NCBI GenBank assembly: GCA_012656075.1
Contig: JAAKBF010000323.1
Coordinates: 1 to 64,000 of the forward strand
Source of the DNA: Phytophthora hibernalis
Lineage: Eukaryota; Oomycota; Peronosporomycetes; Peronosporales; Peronosporaceae
Direction: 5' to 3'
DNA: 64,000 nucleotides
Numbering within the stretch: the first letter of the stretch is position 1; each line of letters begins with the position of its first letter. The notes beneath the pieces were generated by a model, which was not told the origin of the DNA, made no database searches, and saw nothing but the letters and a program-made list of their open reading frames with translations. Both the position numbers and the translations under genes were made by a program. Positions 31,848 to 42,452 of the stretch are shown here, piece by piece.

Positions 31848-33947
31848 TGGAGCAGAAGACTACTGAAAATCCAAGACTGATGGCATGGCTGCTGAAACCG
31901 AAGTACAGGCTGTCTTACATTCGAATGTGGACGACGAAAGCGCCTCGAGTTCTGGTGGAGTATCAGCTGCTACTACTTTCGTTACGTCCATGCCTATTTC
32001 ATCGCCCAAGCCCTTCTTCAGAACGAAGGATAAGACCGTGAACGTTCTGATTTTGAAGTGGCTGATCAATCAAGGCCTGTCGTATACAGTATGTGCCTCG
32101 ATGACGTTCCAGCGCGGCCACAGGCAACTACACATACCCGCTCCTAAGTCGAGATAGGCACGACCGACTGCTGAACGGGCAATTCCAAATATTTTGTGAG
32201 CTGGTAGGCGCGCTGCTGGTCTCCGAGTTTGATCTGGCGTGTCAACTCAAGTTTATCAATCCCATGCACGACATTTGGACTAGCCGCAGGAAGGATAGTA
32301 TCATCAGCGCATCGATTGCATTCATCGACAGTTCGTTGAGATTTCGATTCATCGCGATGATTGCTACCGTCAAGAACGACGGTCACAACGCTCCTCTTGT
32401 TGCAAAGGTGCTCGAACGTGGCTTCAAAGGGAAGTATGGCATCGATATTCGCGGTATGACCGCCTTCACGATGTCAGATACTACTCCGTCTTCAAATAAT
32501 GTAGCTTATCATATTGACACCGAGCAAGAAGACTGCTTCATGCACCTTCTGAACCTATGTATTGGCTACGGCCTCGGGCTTAAGGACAACAATCAGACGA
32601 TCAGTGTGTGGAACGACTCCGGTCATTCCTGGGACAAGGTTGTGACCACGGTCACACCGGCAGGTTCATTCGACGAGGGGGAATGTCATTCGGAAACGTC
32701 ACAACCTGTACAACTACTTCAGGGCCTCGAAGGAGCGCAAAGTTTTAAGGAAGATCCAGGAAGCAAACTCGTACCCCGGTCTCGACCCGTTAACTGACGT
32801 GGGCGTCCGAGTCGTCTACACGTGCAAACTGATCCGAAAATCGATCGTCCACTATGCATCTTTTGAGGCGTACTTCCAGTCTACCAAAGAACCTACTAGT
32901 GTGTGGTCGATACTTACAGCAAGTGTTTGGACGCTGGCAGTAGAGATGGAAGCGGTGAAGAATTTCATCCCCAACCTTGCACCAGTCGAATCGCAGAGTG
33001 AGAACCTAGTATGCCCCTACATGGTAGATTTTCGGCGGCAAGGCGAGAACAAGCTGAAGTTCTTCAAGTTTGATACCATGGCGTTGGAGGCTCCTCAATC
33101 TAGAGATGCAAACGAGGAGATTCATCGACGAGTAGTGCGAAACCAAGATCAGTTTTCTGACGCCGGTCGGACATGCCTGAAAAGAACACTACTTCAGCTG
33201 CAGACGCGATTCCCGAAGGTGACGAAGGAGGCAATGGCATGCGTAGTACTTGACCCGCGTATAAAATATAGCGCTAAAAAGCTTGCTGCCGTCGGTAATA
33301 CATCTCGGAAGGAGAAGAAGGCCATCTAGAAGAACGGCATTGATTATCTGCGCGAAGAGTACCGGAAAGTGTTTGCACAGATGACCAAGCTCGACAAAAT
33401 ACCTCGAACTCAGCAGACGTCTTCGCAGAATAGCCTACTCAACCAAGACATATGATCCTCGTTATTTTTCACCCGCGTCAACTGGGTAGGACGACGAAGA
33501 TGAGCTGCTGCTGGGGGCTCCGATCCGGGCGAGCAAGACGAGGGAAGCGGTGACGGAATCCGAGATCAACGCGAGGGCGGACGCCATCATGAAGAATGGC
33601 TCAAATTAGAGCCTGACTGGCTGGGGATGCACAGCGTCAGAACCCCGACAAGATAAAAAAGATCTGTACAATGACATGTCTACCGATGGGCGCAACGATA
33701 TGTACGTGGCATTGCTGGGCTGAACAAGCACGTCGACGTGCTGAAGGGGTTCCATGACGAGGGTGGAGGACAAAAATTCCCCTCTATTGCTCTGCTAGCG
33801 CGCATCCATCTCGGAAAAATCTCGTCGTCAGCGTTCCAGGAACGGCTCTTTTCAACGAAAGGGATAGTGATGGCCCCCTGCGAACGAGAACGTACAGCAG
33901 ACGGGAGAAGAAGCAACTGTTGCTACGACACATCAGGGACGAGATAG
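31848..33947 (+). pseudogene. hAT H1 transposase, catalytic and dimerisation part
   Basis: This continues the transposase interrupted at 27021. Recognisable segments are VNVLILKWLINQGLSYTV (about 32040-32090), HDIWTSRRKDSIISASIAF and the RNase H-fold Asp in FTMSDTTPSSNNVA (about 32265-32510). A long alpha-helical region follows (32799-33329, ending near VVLDPRIKY). The C-terminal dimerisation region is FPSIALLARIHLGKISSSAF (about 33779-33838). At least five stops or shifts separate these parts. The element is a fossil that predates the P2 insertion. Confidence 0.78.
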
Positions 33948-34259
33948 TGAAGATGAAGCAGGACGCGCGAAGGCTATTGATATCTAAGTAGTAGTGAAAT
34001 AGTAGTACTAAATAACTACTACTACTACTACCCGTTCGAACTAATATGAGTGTCTGTGAAAATGCCCGAGTAATTCCAGTCATACTACTACTCGATTTTA
34101 GTCGCTACTATTAACCCCTGGCCGCGTCCCTTACAAACAGCCATATCTCCACTGTAATAGTATTGGACATTTCGATTTTGTTTTTCGCGGTCTCAACACT
34201 ACTACGATTATACTAGTAGTATTAGTGTACCGGTATGCATAAAGATATTCAACAAGCAA

Positions 34260-36532
34260 TTGGTGAAATTGGTCTACGAAAGTTGTGAGAGTCGGTGGTA
34301 CCGCCCGGCTTTACCAATCATGAAGCCAAGTACAAAGGATTTCAGACAGGCAGTTGACTACAGGCCTACCAACGCAATGACTGAGTCGATAGCTGGGATG
34401 ATGCCCAGCCTTGAAGTTGCATTAGAACACTGCAAAGGTAAAATGTTCTACGCTATGTTTGACTTCTTGAAAGGATTCTGGCAGCTTCCTTTGGACGAAA
34501 GCTACCGAGAATTCCTCTCCTACATGACAGACAAGGGAATATTCACTCCAACCAGAATACCTCAGGCAGTACCGATGCTGCACTACATTTTCAGTCCACG
34601 ATTGAAATGGTTCTCGGCGACTTGATCAACATCTGCGTGATTGTGTGGATTGATGATATCTTGGTATTCGCCGATACACAAAAAGAGCTGGTGGATTCAA
34701 TTGAAGCAGTACTGATGAAGCTCGACGAGTATGGTCTCGTACTCAACCCGAAGAAGAGCGCGTTGTTTCTCACGGAGGCTCGATGGTGCGGGCGCATCAT
34801 CAACAAACATGGGATCGGGCATGTCCCAGATCGAATTCGTGTACTACGTGACATGCCACCTCCGACAACCGCGGCCGAACTTCAACAGTTTTTGTGTGCC
34901 AGTAATTGGATGAGGGCTGGTTTGGTAGATTATGCTCGCGTTGAGCGACCACTACAAGAGAAGCTTGACGACGCTTTAACTGGAACGATAAAAACAAAGA
35001 GAGCCGCAGCTGGAATTCAACTCAGCTGATCTGTACAAGAGTTGGCGAGTTTCGCATCGGTGAAAGATCTGCTGGCGAATTCAGCTATGCTAACATACCC
35101 AGACCCAACCAAACAGCTAGTTCTGATGTCGGATGCATCAGACTCTGGCTGTGGGTTGTTTGTTTCACAAGTGGAGAACTGGCAAGCTGACGTGCCGATT
35201 TACCAACAGAACCACGAGTTGCTCGTTTGTATGGATGGCAGCTTTACTGGTTCGGCTCTAAACTGGAGTGTGATTGAGAAAGAATCGTACCTCATTGTTC
35301 ATGCGTGAGCGTTTGGAGTACCTTCTACTACGGTCTCAAGGATTCAAACTCTACTGTGATCATCGAAACATTGTACACCTTTTTGTGCCGGGCAAAGAGT
35401 TGAAAAACACGTAAGCGGAAAACTCCTACGCTGGTCTACAGTTACTGGAGTACAGATACTCGATTGAACACATCGAAGGTGCCCACAACGTGTGGACAGA
35501 TTTAATTTTAATTTCAAGGTGGGGAGGCAAGCCTCAGCCTACAGCACGAATAAATTCGGCAAAGCGATTTACGAGGACCCAGCGCAAGCGAGGTACTAGT
35601 ATTTTGGCCCAGAGAAAACCTCAAACGGACTTACACCACTGCGTCCCATCGACCAGGACGGCTTTGTCTGGCCTACTGTTGATGAGATTGGCAGCGAACA
35701 AGTACGATGTGATGCACCAAAGGGAGCAACTCTAGGCAGTGATGACTTGTGACAAGTGAACGACTCAATTTGGATACCCGTAAAAGCTGTCGAACTTATC
35801 CACCGACTGTTGCTTGTTGCACATTGTGCGAGAAATGGACACCGCGGTATGCATGTGATGGAAAACCACATTCGCCGGTTGTTCTACATTGGAGGTCTCA
35901 GTGGAATTGTACGCACCTTCTGCTCGAAGTGCCTACTTTGCCTACACGTCAAAGGAGGGGTGGTGATTCCTCGTCCGTTTAGTGAGACCCACCACACATT
36001 TGAGCGCAACGCAACATTGCACTGGGATTTTTGACACTGGGTGATTCTTTCGGTTCCTCTCGCTATGCGTTGGTTCTAAAAGATGAAGCAACGCATTTTG
36101 TGGAATTAGTTGCTTGCGATGGACCTACTTCTGAGGTAGCTGCTACTGCGATCCTTGACTGGTACAGCCGTTACGGTGTACCAACTGTATGGGTTAGCGA
36201 CTCAGCATCACACTTTAAGAGCAAGGTGATTGCTGAATTGAGCCGACGACTGAAGGGTCGACAAGAATTTGTTCTAGCCTCCTCGCCATAGAAGAACGGC
36301 TCTGTAGAGCGCGTGAATCGGGATATTCTGCAAATATTGAAAGCTCTTGCTCTGGAGTTCAATGTGAGCGTGCACGACTGGCCCTATCTATAGCCGTTGG
36401 TACAGTCAAGCTTCAATCACTCGCCTGTCCCTTCTCTAGTAAATCGAGCACCAGTTGAACTTTTACGGACTACCACGCCCCAGTGTTTTGGACACCATAT
36501 TTTTTCCGGGAGGAAAGGCCGGGTAGCGACAT
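34260..36532 (+). pseudogene. Gypsy-3 pol: RT, RNase H, integrase
   Basis: Several overlapping frames give the pol domains in normal order. The RT catalytic box is WIDD and is followed by LNPKKSALFLTEARWCG and the connection region. The integrase core keeps DxxE-type residues: Asp in LHWDF, Asp in VSDSASHF and Glu in NGSVERVNRD. Stops occur at about 36289 (before KNGSVERV) and about 36391, and shifts occur near 34600, 35030, 35310 and 36030. It is not functional as read. Confidence 0.8.
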
Positions 36533-37290
36533 CAGGGGCTAATGGTAATTCAAATATGCACAATATTTTCGGGTATTGGTAGTACTATTTTGGGCAAAAA
36601 TATCTAAATTCATTCAAAATGCAAAAGAGTACCATACCGAATCGCCGAAATCATAAGTCCTACCTGATCTACACAAGGGCTGTGGTTATATTCCACGTGA
36701 ATATTACAAGCAGGGGCTACATGTAATGGTAACTCAAAATGGGGGATGCGAATATTCTAATTGATATCCAGTCTGACGGATGATATTTAGAATATGCATA
36801 ATATTTTCATTTTGAAATCGAATTTTGATATATACTACTTGGCGAATATATTCGAATATTTAATATTTCCAAAATGATTACGCAATAATTCGTTTCAACC
36901 AATCAAAACACACCTAAAACGAAAAAAGATTAGTGATCACTCACTATTATATTATTACTTCGCAGTATAATAGACGACCTGGTTGGTCGATGGCACTAGG
37001 GCAACAGCTGAAGTTGGCTAAACACTGGGGAGCACTGCCGATGCGATGCTCATTTACTCGTGCGCGATTTTTCTATAGCTGTGCACGTCAGTAGAAGCTC
37101 CTCCGGTCAGCCCGCCATCCAAATATACCTTTCCATAACTCCTACTTAAGTACTTACTTCGACGCAGTGCTCGGACAGTACAATAAAGTAATTCTCTATC
37201 AAACCTGCACAGCAATAGAGAAATACATGTAGGGTGAGTAAATCAATAATAAATAATGGTTCAATAGCTATTGTATTGTACTCCACGCGT

Positions 37291-38904
37291 CTAGTTCTCG
37301 TCGGTTACAGCTGCGTCGACACTCAAAAGGGTGTTAGCGTCCCAGAATTTACGATTGGCGCTCAAGAACGCGATCAGCTCGAAGTTGACCGGGAGGAGCG
37401 ACGATCGCTGCGGCGTCATGACGAGCTTGCACTGCGAGAAAAGTCTCTCGCAGAGGTTGCTCGTCGGCGGTATAGCTGCCACGATGGGGCTGTAGCGTGG
37501 CGGCAGCTGCGGCGTGGCTGCGTCCGAGCGCAATAGCGCCGTCGCAAAGTCTTCTGCGGCATTGCGCGATCGCGTGCTCACACCGGAGCCACACGTTGCT
37601 GGGGTGGGCTCCGCAGCCGCCTCCAACTTGAAGGGCTCCAACGCTTCCAGCTCCTCGGGGTCAGCTCTTCTCCGCGTGCTCCAGCCACCTAATAGGAGCA
37701 GCAGTTAGAAAATTAGCTATGAGCAACATAACATATAAATGCAACATAAGAACACAAACCTTCACAACCGCGTTCTCAAACGCCGGGGAATGCACGATGT
37801 GGGCGTCAGGAAGCAAGTACTCCTCAGTCACGGGGTAGATCTCGGTCATCTTGCCGTACAGGACACGGACGGCGCTCATAGAGATCGTGTCCTCCTGGTG
37901 CTTCTTGCAGTCGCTGCTAAACGTCTTCAGGATCTCTACGAGAGTGACGACACGACGATGAACAGCTGGCTTTGGCACAAGGTCGTTCACTGCATCTACG
38001 CGCTTGATCGCGTCACGGATGCGCACGTAGCGCTCCAGCATCATGAACGTCGAGCTCCACCAGGTCGCGTTCGCCCGCAGCGGTGCCAGTGGCGTGTGGC
38101 GTCGGAGCTCCGCGCAAAACTTAGGGTGCGTAGTGCCGCCACCAACTCGGCCACGGCTCCGATGAGGTCCTCGTGCGCCGCCAAATACCGTTTGGTCGCC
38201 AGGTTGAAACGGTGGGAAGCGCATCCAACTAATGGGATGCCGAACATCGTCGCCGTCAGCTAATTGGTGGCACAGTTGTCACCAATCAAAAAGCGTAAGT
38301 TCTCAGGTGGTTGGCCATAAATGGCCAAAATGTTCCGAATGAACGCAACGTGAGACGCGGCCGTCTGGTCCGCCTCGTCAAGTGGGGTCACCGCTAATAG
38401 CACGTAGTGCAGCTGGCCATCGCGCCAAACCACAATGTACATGGCCACGAACTGCTCGGTAAAGCACAGTCAGCCGTCGTGCATGACGCCATAGATGGGC
38501 GGGATGATGGCAGCAATCGCTCGCTCGACGGCCTTGGTTGTCTCGTCCACGTACCGTTTTAACGTCTTCGAGCAGATGGGCTTGAGACGCGACGTGGAGC
38601 GGGTGAGGGGCTGGTCGACCTCAGACAGAGGCATGTTGCGATCGACCACCCACTCCATTCAGTGGTAGATGTTGGCGATCTTGTCGTTGACAAAGACGAA
38701 GGAGTGCAGGGTTCTGGCGTGCGAGCTGGCGTGCGCGAGGTAGTCGGCCTCGTACTCGGCGTGCTTGTCCTTCAGGTGGCTCACGAGGTTGCCGTAGCCA
38801 CTGGAGGGAAGCTGATGTCGCACCTTACCGCAGTACTTGCACTTGAAGTAGTGGTCGGGGAGAGCGGCGAAGAGCACGCGGCAGATGTCGGTGTTCTTGG
38901 CCAT
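37291..38904 (-). pseudogene. hAT H3 transposase with BED zinc finger, one intron
   Basis: It starts with MAKNTDICRVLF at 38904 and has a BED finger (CKYCGKVRHQ, then HLKDKH) within the first 60 residues. One frame from 38904 to about 38110 is broken only by stops at 38659, 38470 and 38260. It carries YGVMHDG, a conserved hAT catalytic-core segment, and GIPLVGCASHRFNLA. A frame change near 38110 leads to WWSSTFMMLERYVRIRDAI. An intron at 37689-37759 precedes the last exon. The C-terminal dimerisation region reads SNLCERLFSQCKLVMTPQR and FWDANTLLS, ending at 37291. The order and length (about 540 residues) fit an almost complete but inactivated transposase. Confidence 0.82.
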
Positions 38905-39619
38905 CGTTTGGGGAGGAGGAGGAGTTGCTGAGGAATGATAGAATGAGCTAGTAGCCCGCCCAAGCTGTCACTGTCGTTTGGATAAAATCACTGGAGGAGA
39001 GAGACTCTACGTAAAAGACTTGGCTTCACTATGTTCTTAAAATTGGCTACTTAGTACATGTATTGTCAGCGAATAGCATTAATACAGCCCTGTAGCGTAG
39101 TACAATAATAATAATTGTGGTAGTAAAGTACAAATGTAATTTATTATATCATATTTTTTCCGAGCACTTCTTCGAAGTACTTAAGTATGCATTAATAGGC
39201 ACGTGGAATATGCATAATAAATGGTGGGGTATGCATAATATCCGACACAGATATGTATGCATAACATATGCAGGGAGAGTACGCATAATATCCGATACAG
39301 ATATTTTCTACGTGTAGGCCCACTACGCAATAGACTGCCAAGGGCATCCGCACCCACGACTACTCCAACTGGTCCCCTCAGCACAACAACGTGCTACACA
39401 TGAGCAAGCTCCAGCTCGCCTTCACACATGGTGTTCATCTACCTTTCAGAATATCACTTTATATCATTTTTATATCTGATATTTTGAAGAATCCTCGATG
39501 ATATTTAAATATAATGGTACTCTTTTGCATTTTGAAAGAATATAGATATTTTTGCCCAAAATAGTACTGTACCAAATTGGTACTACCAATACCCGAAAAT
39601 ATTATGCATATTTGAATTA

Positions 39620-41349
39620 CAGATTACGACGAATTGATGTGACGCTGAGGTTTTTTCTATTGTATGGGAAGCAGCATAGACACAAAGATATGACGTAAAT
39701 ATTTTACGACCAATCACACCTCACGAACAATTTTATTGGCCGAAAACGACAATGCTCTTCAAGTCATTATCCATTAAAAGGACTAGTGATTGAACTACAA
39801 ACCTGCTTTCTCCCATGCACGGCGAATGCACTGCTCGCTAACGCTCTTCCAGGAGGCAACTACTCTTGCGGCGACAATCTTACGCTTTTCACGTGCTGGA
39901 ACCTTCATTAGTGCAAGAAGTCGATCGCGCAGAGGCAGGTTTGGATGCAGGACAACTCGTAGGATAGCGCTTGCTTCCGCTGGCTCTTCTTGAACGGGCC
40001 CATGACACCGACATCAAGCGGCTGCAGCACCGCTGTGGTATTCTTGGGAAGGGGTACCAATTCGGTCCCCCAGCTTGCAAACTCTTCTTCGGAAGAGCTG
40101 GAGGTATGACACTTTAAATTATCGACGTACAGTGCTAGTGGGCCGGCCTGAGTTGTCGAAACGAACTCAGCCCATACTACATTGATGAAGTGATCGTGCC
40201 AAATTCGAGTATCCATCCACGCATTAGACTGTACCGTTGCGTAGATATCCTGGAAGTCCTTGCACTCCTCCTCCACAGTTCCACCCGGCTGACCCTTAAA
40301 GATGATAAGTGGCCGCCGTTTTTCACCAGTCGCGGAGACCACCAGCAAAACACTGGCGCGCGATGACCGCGCTCGACCGCGCACTTTAGCAGACTTCTTG
40401 GAGCCGCGCTCGGCGATAATGCTTCCAGGTTCCTCATCATAATAAACGGCAGTTTCGTCCGCATTGAATAAAGAGCTCCGTGCGTAGGTTTTTGCTACGG
40501 CTGCCCCGATACCTTGCGCAAACATTACTTGCTCAAGGAGCAAATCTTCAGTAGAAAGAACGGTTCTCGTCGGGCGTCGAAATGAATTGGACGAAGCGTT
40601 GAAAAAGCCGATATAGACTAGCCTCCTTGCTTGAAATAAGATAGATATCTACCCATGCAGCGTATTCCTCTCTAACGAAAGCAACAACATGACTCATCTT
40701 GAGCGGGTAATCTTCTCGACGCATTGCCTTAATCCACTGAACGAGCTCTTCAGTGTGGGGAAGGAACATGGCCGACCTTGGCCTCCCAAGCAGACCTTTG
40801 AGGACAATTTGTTGCTGCACGCCTCCCGCAGCTTGGCCTCCTGCTTCTCTCACGCGTAGATGGACCCCCTGCTTTTAGGCCGTATCGCTTATGCAGCTCT
40901 GTCACCGACCAGCCTCTGCTTCTTTCGTCGAGCACGTGTACCTTGAAAGCGTTGGAGAACGTCATACGGCGAGAGCCTAGGCTCCGACTCTCGCCAGACA
41001 CAGCAAAGGCTGCGACGACAGTCCTTATTTGTTGGCTGTCTTCTTCCTCACTGCTGTCTCCGTCCCCCTTCCCCTCCCTCTTCCCCTCGAGGAACCCAAT
41101 TTGCAGGAGCGTCATTGACGACACCCCAGGTACGCAGGCGCATCTCCGTATCTTCTTCGGTGCTACTTGATATGGTCATCATGAATTCTAAACTGCTGGA
41201 CGCGAGCAATGTGCTGCTTGATCGCTGGACGAGCGCTCGAGACCAGCCAAATTGCTTGCATTTTATTGGCCAAAATTTTGTATAGGAGCCGCCACTAAAA
41301 CCTTAGCTGTCACATCAATACGTCCGTCATATCAATTCGTCGTAATCTG
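39620..41349 (-). mobile_element. Pogo-type (Tc1/mariner superfamily) element nested in hAT H3
   Basis: The terminal inverted repeats start CAGATTACGACGAATTGAT at both ends (about 25 bp with one mismatch), and the flanks are TA on both sides (39618-39619, 41350-41351). The left flank GAAT-TA and right flank TA-CATTAGCCCCTG join to restore the H3 right terminus. The 1730-bp element encodes one transposase on the minus strand. It is the youngest layer in this nest. Confidence 0.92.
39908..41124 (-). pseudogene. Pogo/CENP-B-like transposase (DDE_1), frameshifted
   Basis: Three consecutive minus-strand frames form the protein. The N-terminus (to about 40870) has a helix-turn-helix with FKVHVLDERSRGWSVTELHK. 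The second part (40853-40548) has a CENP-B-type DNA-binding segment (EELVQWIKAMRREDYPLKM). The DDE_1 core (40543-39908) is open for 211 codons, with Asp in SLFNADETAVYYD, Asp in ALYVDNLKCHTS and Asp in AVLQPLDVGVMGPFKK. The catalytic triad is intact and only two frame changes (near 40865 and 40545) separate the parts, so the copy is young or was functional recently. Confidence 0.85.
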
Positions 41350-41454
41350 TACATTAGCCCCTGATTACAACTTGTAATTTACAAGTAAAGGCAACAGTCT
41401 GTACTTAAGTACTTCGCAGTAAGTACGAGTTATGGAAAGGTTTATATATTTGAT

Positions 41455-41895
41455 GGCGGGCTGAGGAATCCTCAGCCCGCCATACTCAGTGAGGATTGTT
41501 GAGCGGAACGCTCCTGCATCTCCGCCAGCGGCGGTAAGACCACTGTGGGTAGCCGACAGGCTACCCATAAATATGAGAAATGTATGCAACTCCTCCTAAA
41601 TCAGATATTTGTGGAGGTTTATCAAGTACTAAGGGAGTTCAGATCACTGGAACTCTAGCCCATCTGGGCATACGGAGCAGAGAGTATCCTGCTCCTCCAA
41701 TCGTGCGATGAGGACTAGTAGGCAGAGAAGCGAAGCGCGTCCGCGGACAAGTTCCGCGGACGAGCTCAGTTTCCAATCTGCCTCAGACTGAGCACTCGTC
41801 TAGAAAACAGGTAGATAGGAATAACGGTATAAAATACACTGTAGTGAGCCTCCTACAACGTGTTGGTCTTTTCATTTTAACAAGGATACACCCGA
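41455..41895. repeat. Hairpin-chain segment in H2 only, possible solo LTR
   Basis: This part of H2 has no counterpart at the matching site in H3 (near 37110), so it is an insertion or H3 lost it. It holds a series of short perfect inverted repeats: 12-bp arms with a 3-nt loop (41455-41481), 5-bp (41501-41513), 5-bp (41522-41534), 9-bp with loop GACA (41546-41567), 6-bp (41635-41655), 7-bp (41674-41695), 10-bp (41738-41762) and a bulged 12-bp stem (41759-41800). A TATA-like GGTATAAAATAC lies near 41828. Length (about 430 bp) and gene absence also fit a solo LTR read on the minus strand. Confidence 0.55.
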
Positions 41896-42248
41896 AGAAG
41901 CTTCTTCTGACGTGCACAGCTATCGGAACATCGCGCGCGAGTAAATGAGCATCGCATCGGCAGTGCTGCCCAGTGTTTAGCCAACTTCAGCGGTTGCCCT
42001 AGTGCAGCCGACCAAACAGGTCTGTTAATATAAAAGCGACTGATCACTAATCTTTTTTCGTTTTAGGTGTGTTTTGATTGGTTGAAAATATCAAATATTC
42101 GAATATTTTCGCCAAGTAGTATATATCAATATTCGATTTCAAAATGAAAATATTATGCATATTCTAAATATTATCCGTCAGACTGGATATCATTTTGAAT
42201 ATATTCGCATCGCCCATTTTGAGGTTACCATTAGCCCCTGAGCGACAT

Positions 42249-42325
42249 TGACTCAGCCACAACCCGATATTTCGCAACACCTCGCCGATGTGCGAGCTGG
42301 AATCATGAAAATGCACAAAGCTACT
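42249..42325 (+). pseudogene. Gypsy-3 integrase, piece right of the hAT insertion
   Basis: After AGCGACAT the plus strand reads LTQPQPDISQHLADVRAG and IMKMHKAT before a TGA. This is the segment that follows the integrase core in oomycete gypsy polyproteins and continues the frame interrupted at 36532. From 42326 to 42452 I see nothing that I can support. Confidence 0.7.
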
Positions 42326-42452
42326 TGAATTTGTGGCCATCTAAGATGTCTGGCACGGATATGCCCGAACTCAATCTGCCGACACAACACCGAAATTTCG
42401 AGGTCAACGCAAAAATCCAAATCTGTAGCATCTGATGCCGGGCAGTTCATAC

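Larger units (their letters stand above)
25370..34120 (+). mobile_element. hAT element H1, split by PiggyBac P2
   Basis: The left end CAGGGGCTAATAGTA (25370-25384) and the right end, inverted as CAGGGGTTAATAGTA (34106-34120), match at 14 of 15 bases; CAGGG is a common hAT terminus. The flanking octamers (25362-25369 and 34121-34128) agree at only five of eight bases, so the target duplication is decayed or the ends are slightly off. A hAT transposase is encoded on the plus strand on both sides of the PiggyBac insertion at 27021-31847. Without P2 the element would be about 3.9 kb. Confidence 0.7.
36711..41363 (-). mobile_element. hAT element H3 (inner copy), inverted relative to H2, 8-bp duplication
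   Basis: The ends are CAGGGGCTACATGTAATGG at 36711 and ...ACATTAGCCCCTG at 41363, flanked by ATTACAAG (36703-36710) and ATTACAAC (41364-41371), seven of eight identical. Its left subterminal 370 bp match the right end of H2 and its right subterminal region (before 39619) matches the left end of H2, so it is the same family in the opposite orientation. It carries a BED-finger hAT transposase on the minus strand and a nested pogo element at 39620-41349. Confidence 0.87.
36533..42240 (+). mobile_element. hAT element H2 (outer copy), 8-bp duplication AGCGACAT
   Basis: The left end CAGGGGCTAATGGTAATTC starts at 36533 and the right end ...GGTTACCATTAGCCCCTG stops at 42240. AGCGACAT precedes the left end (36525-36532) and follows the right end (42241-42248), an exact 8-bp hAT-type duplication. 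The copy's own sequence is only 36533-36710 and 41372-42240, about 1.05 kb, because H3 is inserted 178 bp from its left end. It codes for nothing itself, so it is a non-autonomous relative of H3. Its two ends have different subterminal sequences. Confidence 0.85.
34121..42330 (+). mobile_element. Ty3/gypsy remnant (gypsy-3), split by hAT H2/H3
   Basis: A third gypsy element lies on the plus strand at about 34260-36532 and resumes at 42249. The reverse transcriptase carries FRQAVDYRPTNAMTES, MFDFLKGFWQLPLDE and the active site VWIDDILVFAD. RNase H carries LVLMSDASDSGCGLF. The integrase has CSKCLLCLHVK in its zinc module. After the insertion, the integrase reading continues at 42249-42325 with QPDISQHLADVRAGIMKMHK. 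This continuity and the AGCGACAT duplication prove the insertion. LTRs are not visible, and the left limit is taken as the H1 end. Confidence 0.8.

Noticed and set aside
39181..39310. Tandem repeat around ATGCATAATATCCGA in H3
   Set aside because: Only two or three loose copies; it is a subterminal AT-rich part of the hAT element and not a separate feature.
36533..41363. Single hAT element with ends at 36533 and 41363
   Set aside because: The flanking octamers do not match in this pairing, while the pairings 36533/42240 and 36711/41363 give duplications of 8/8 and 7/8.
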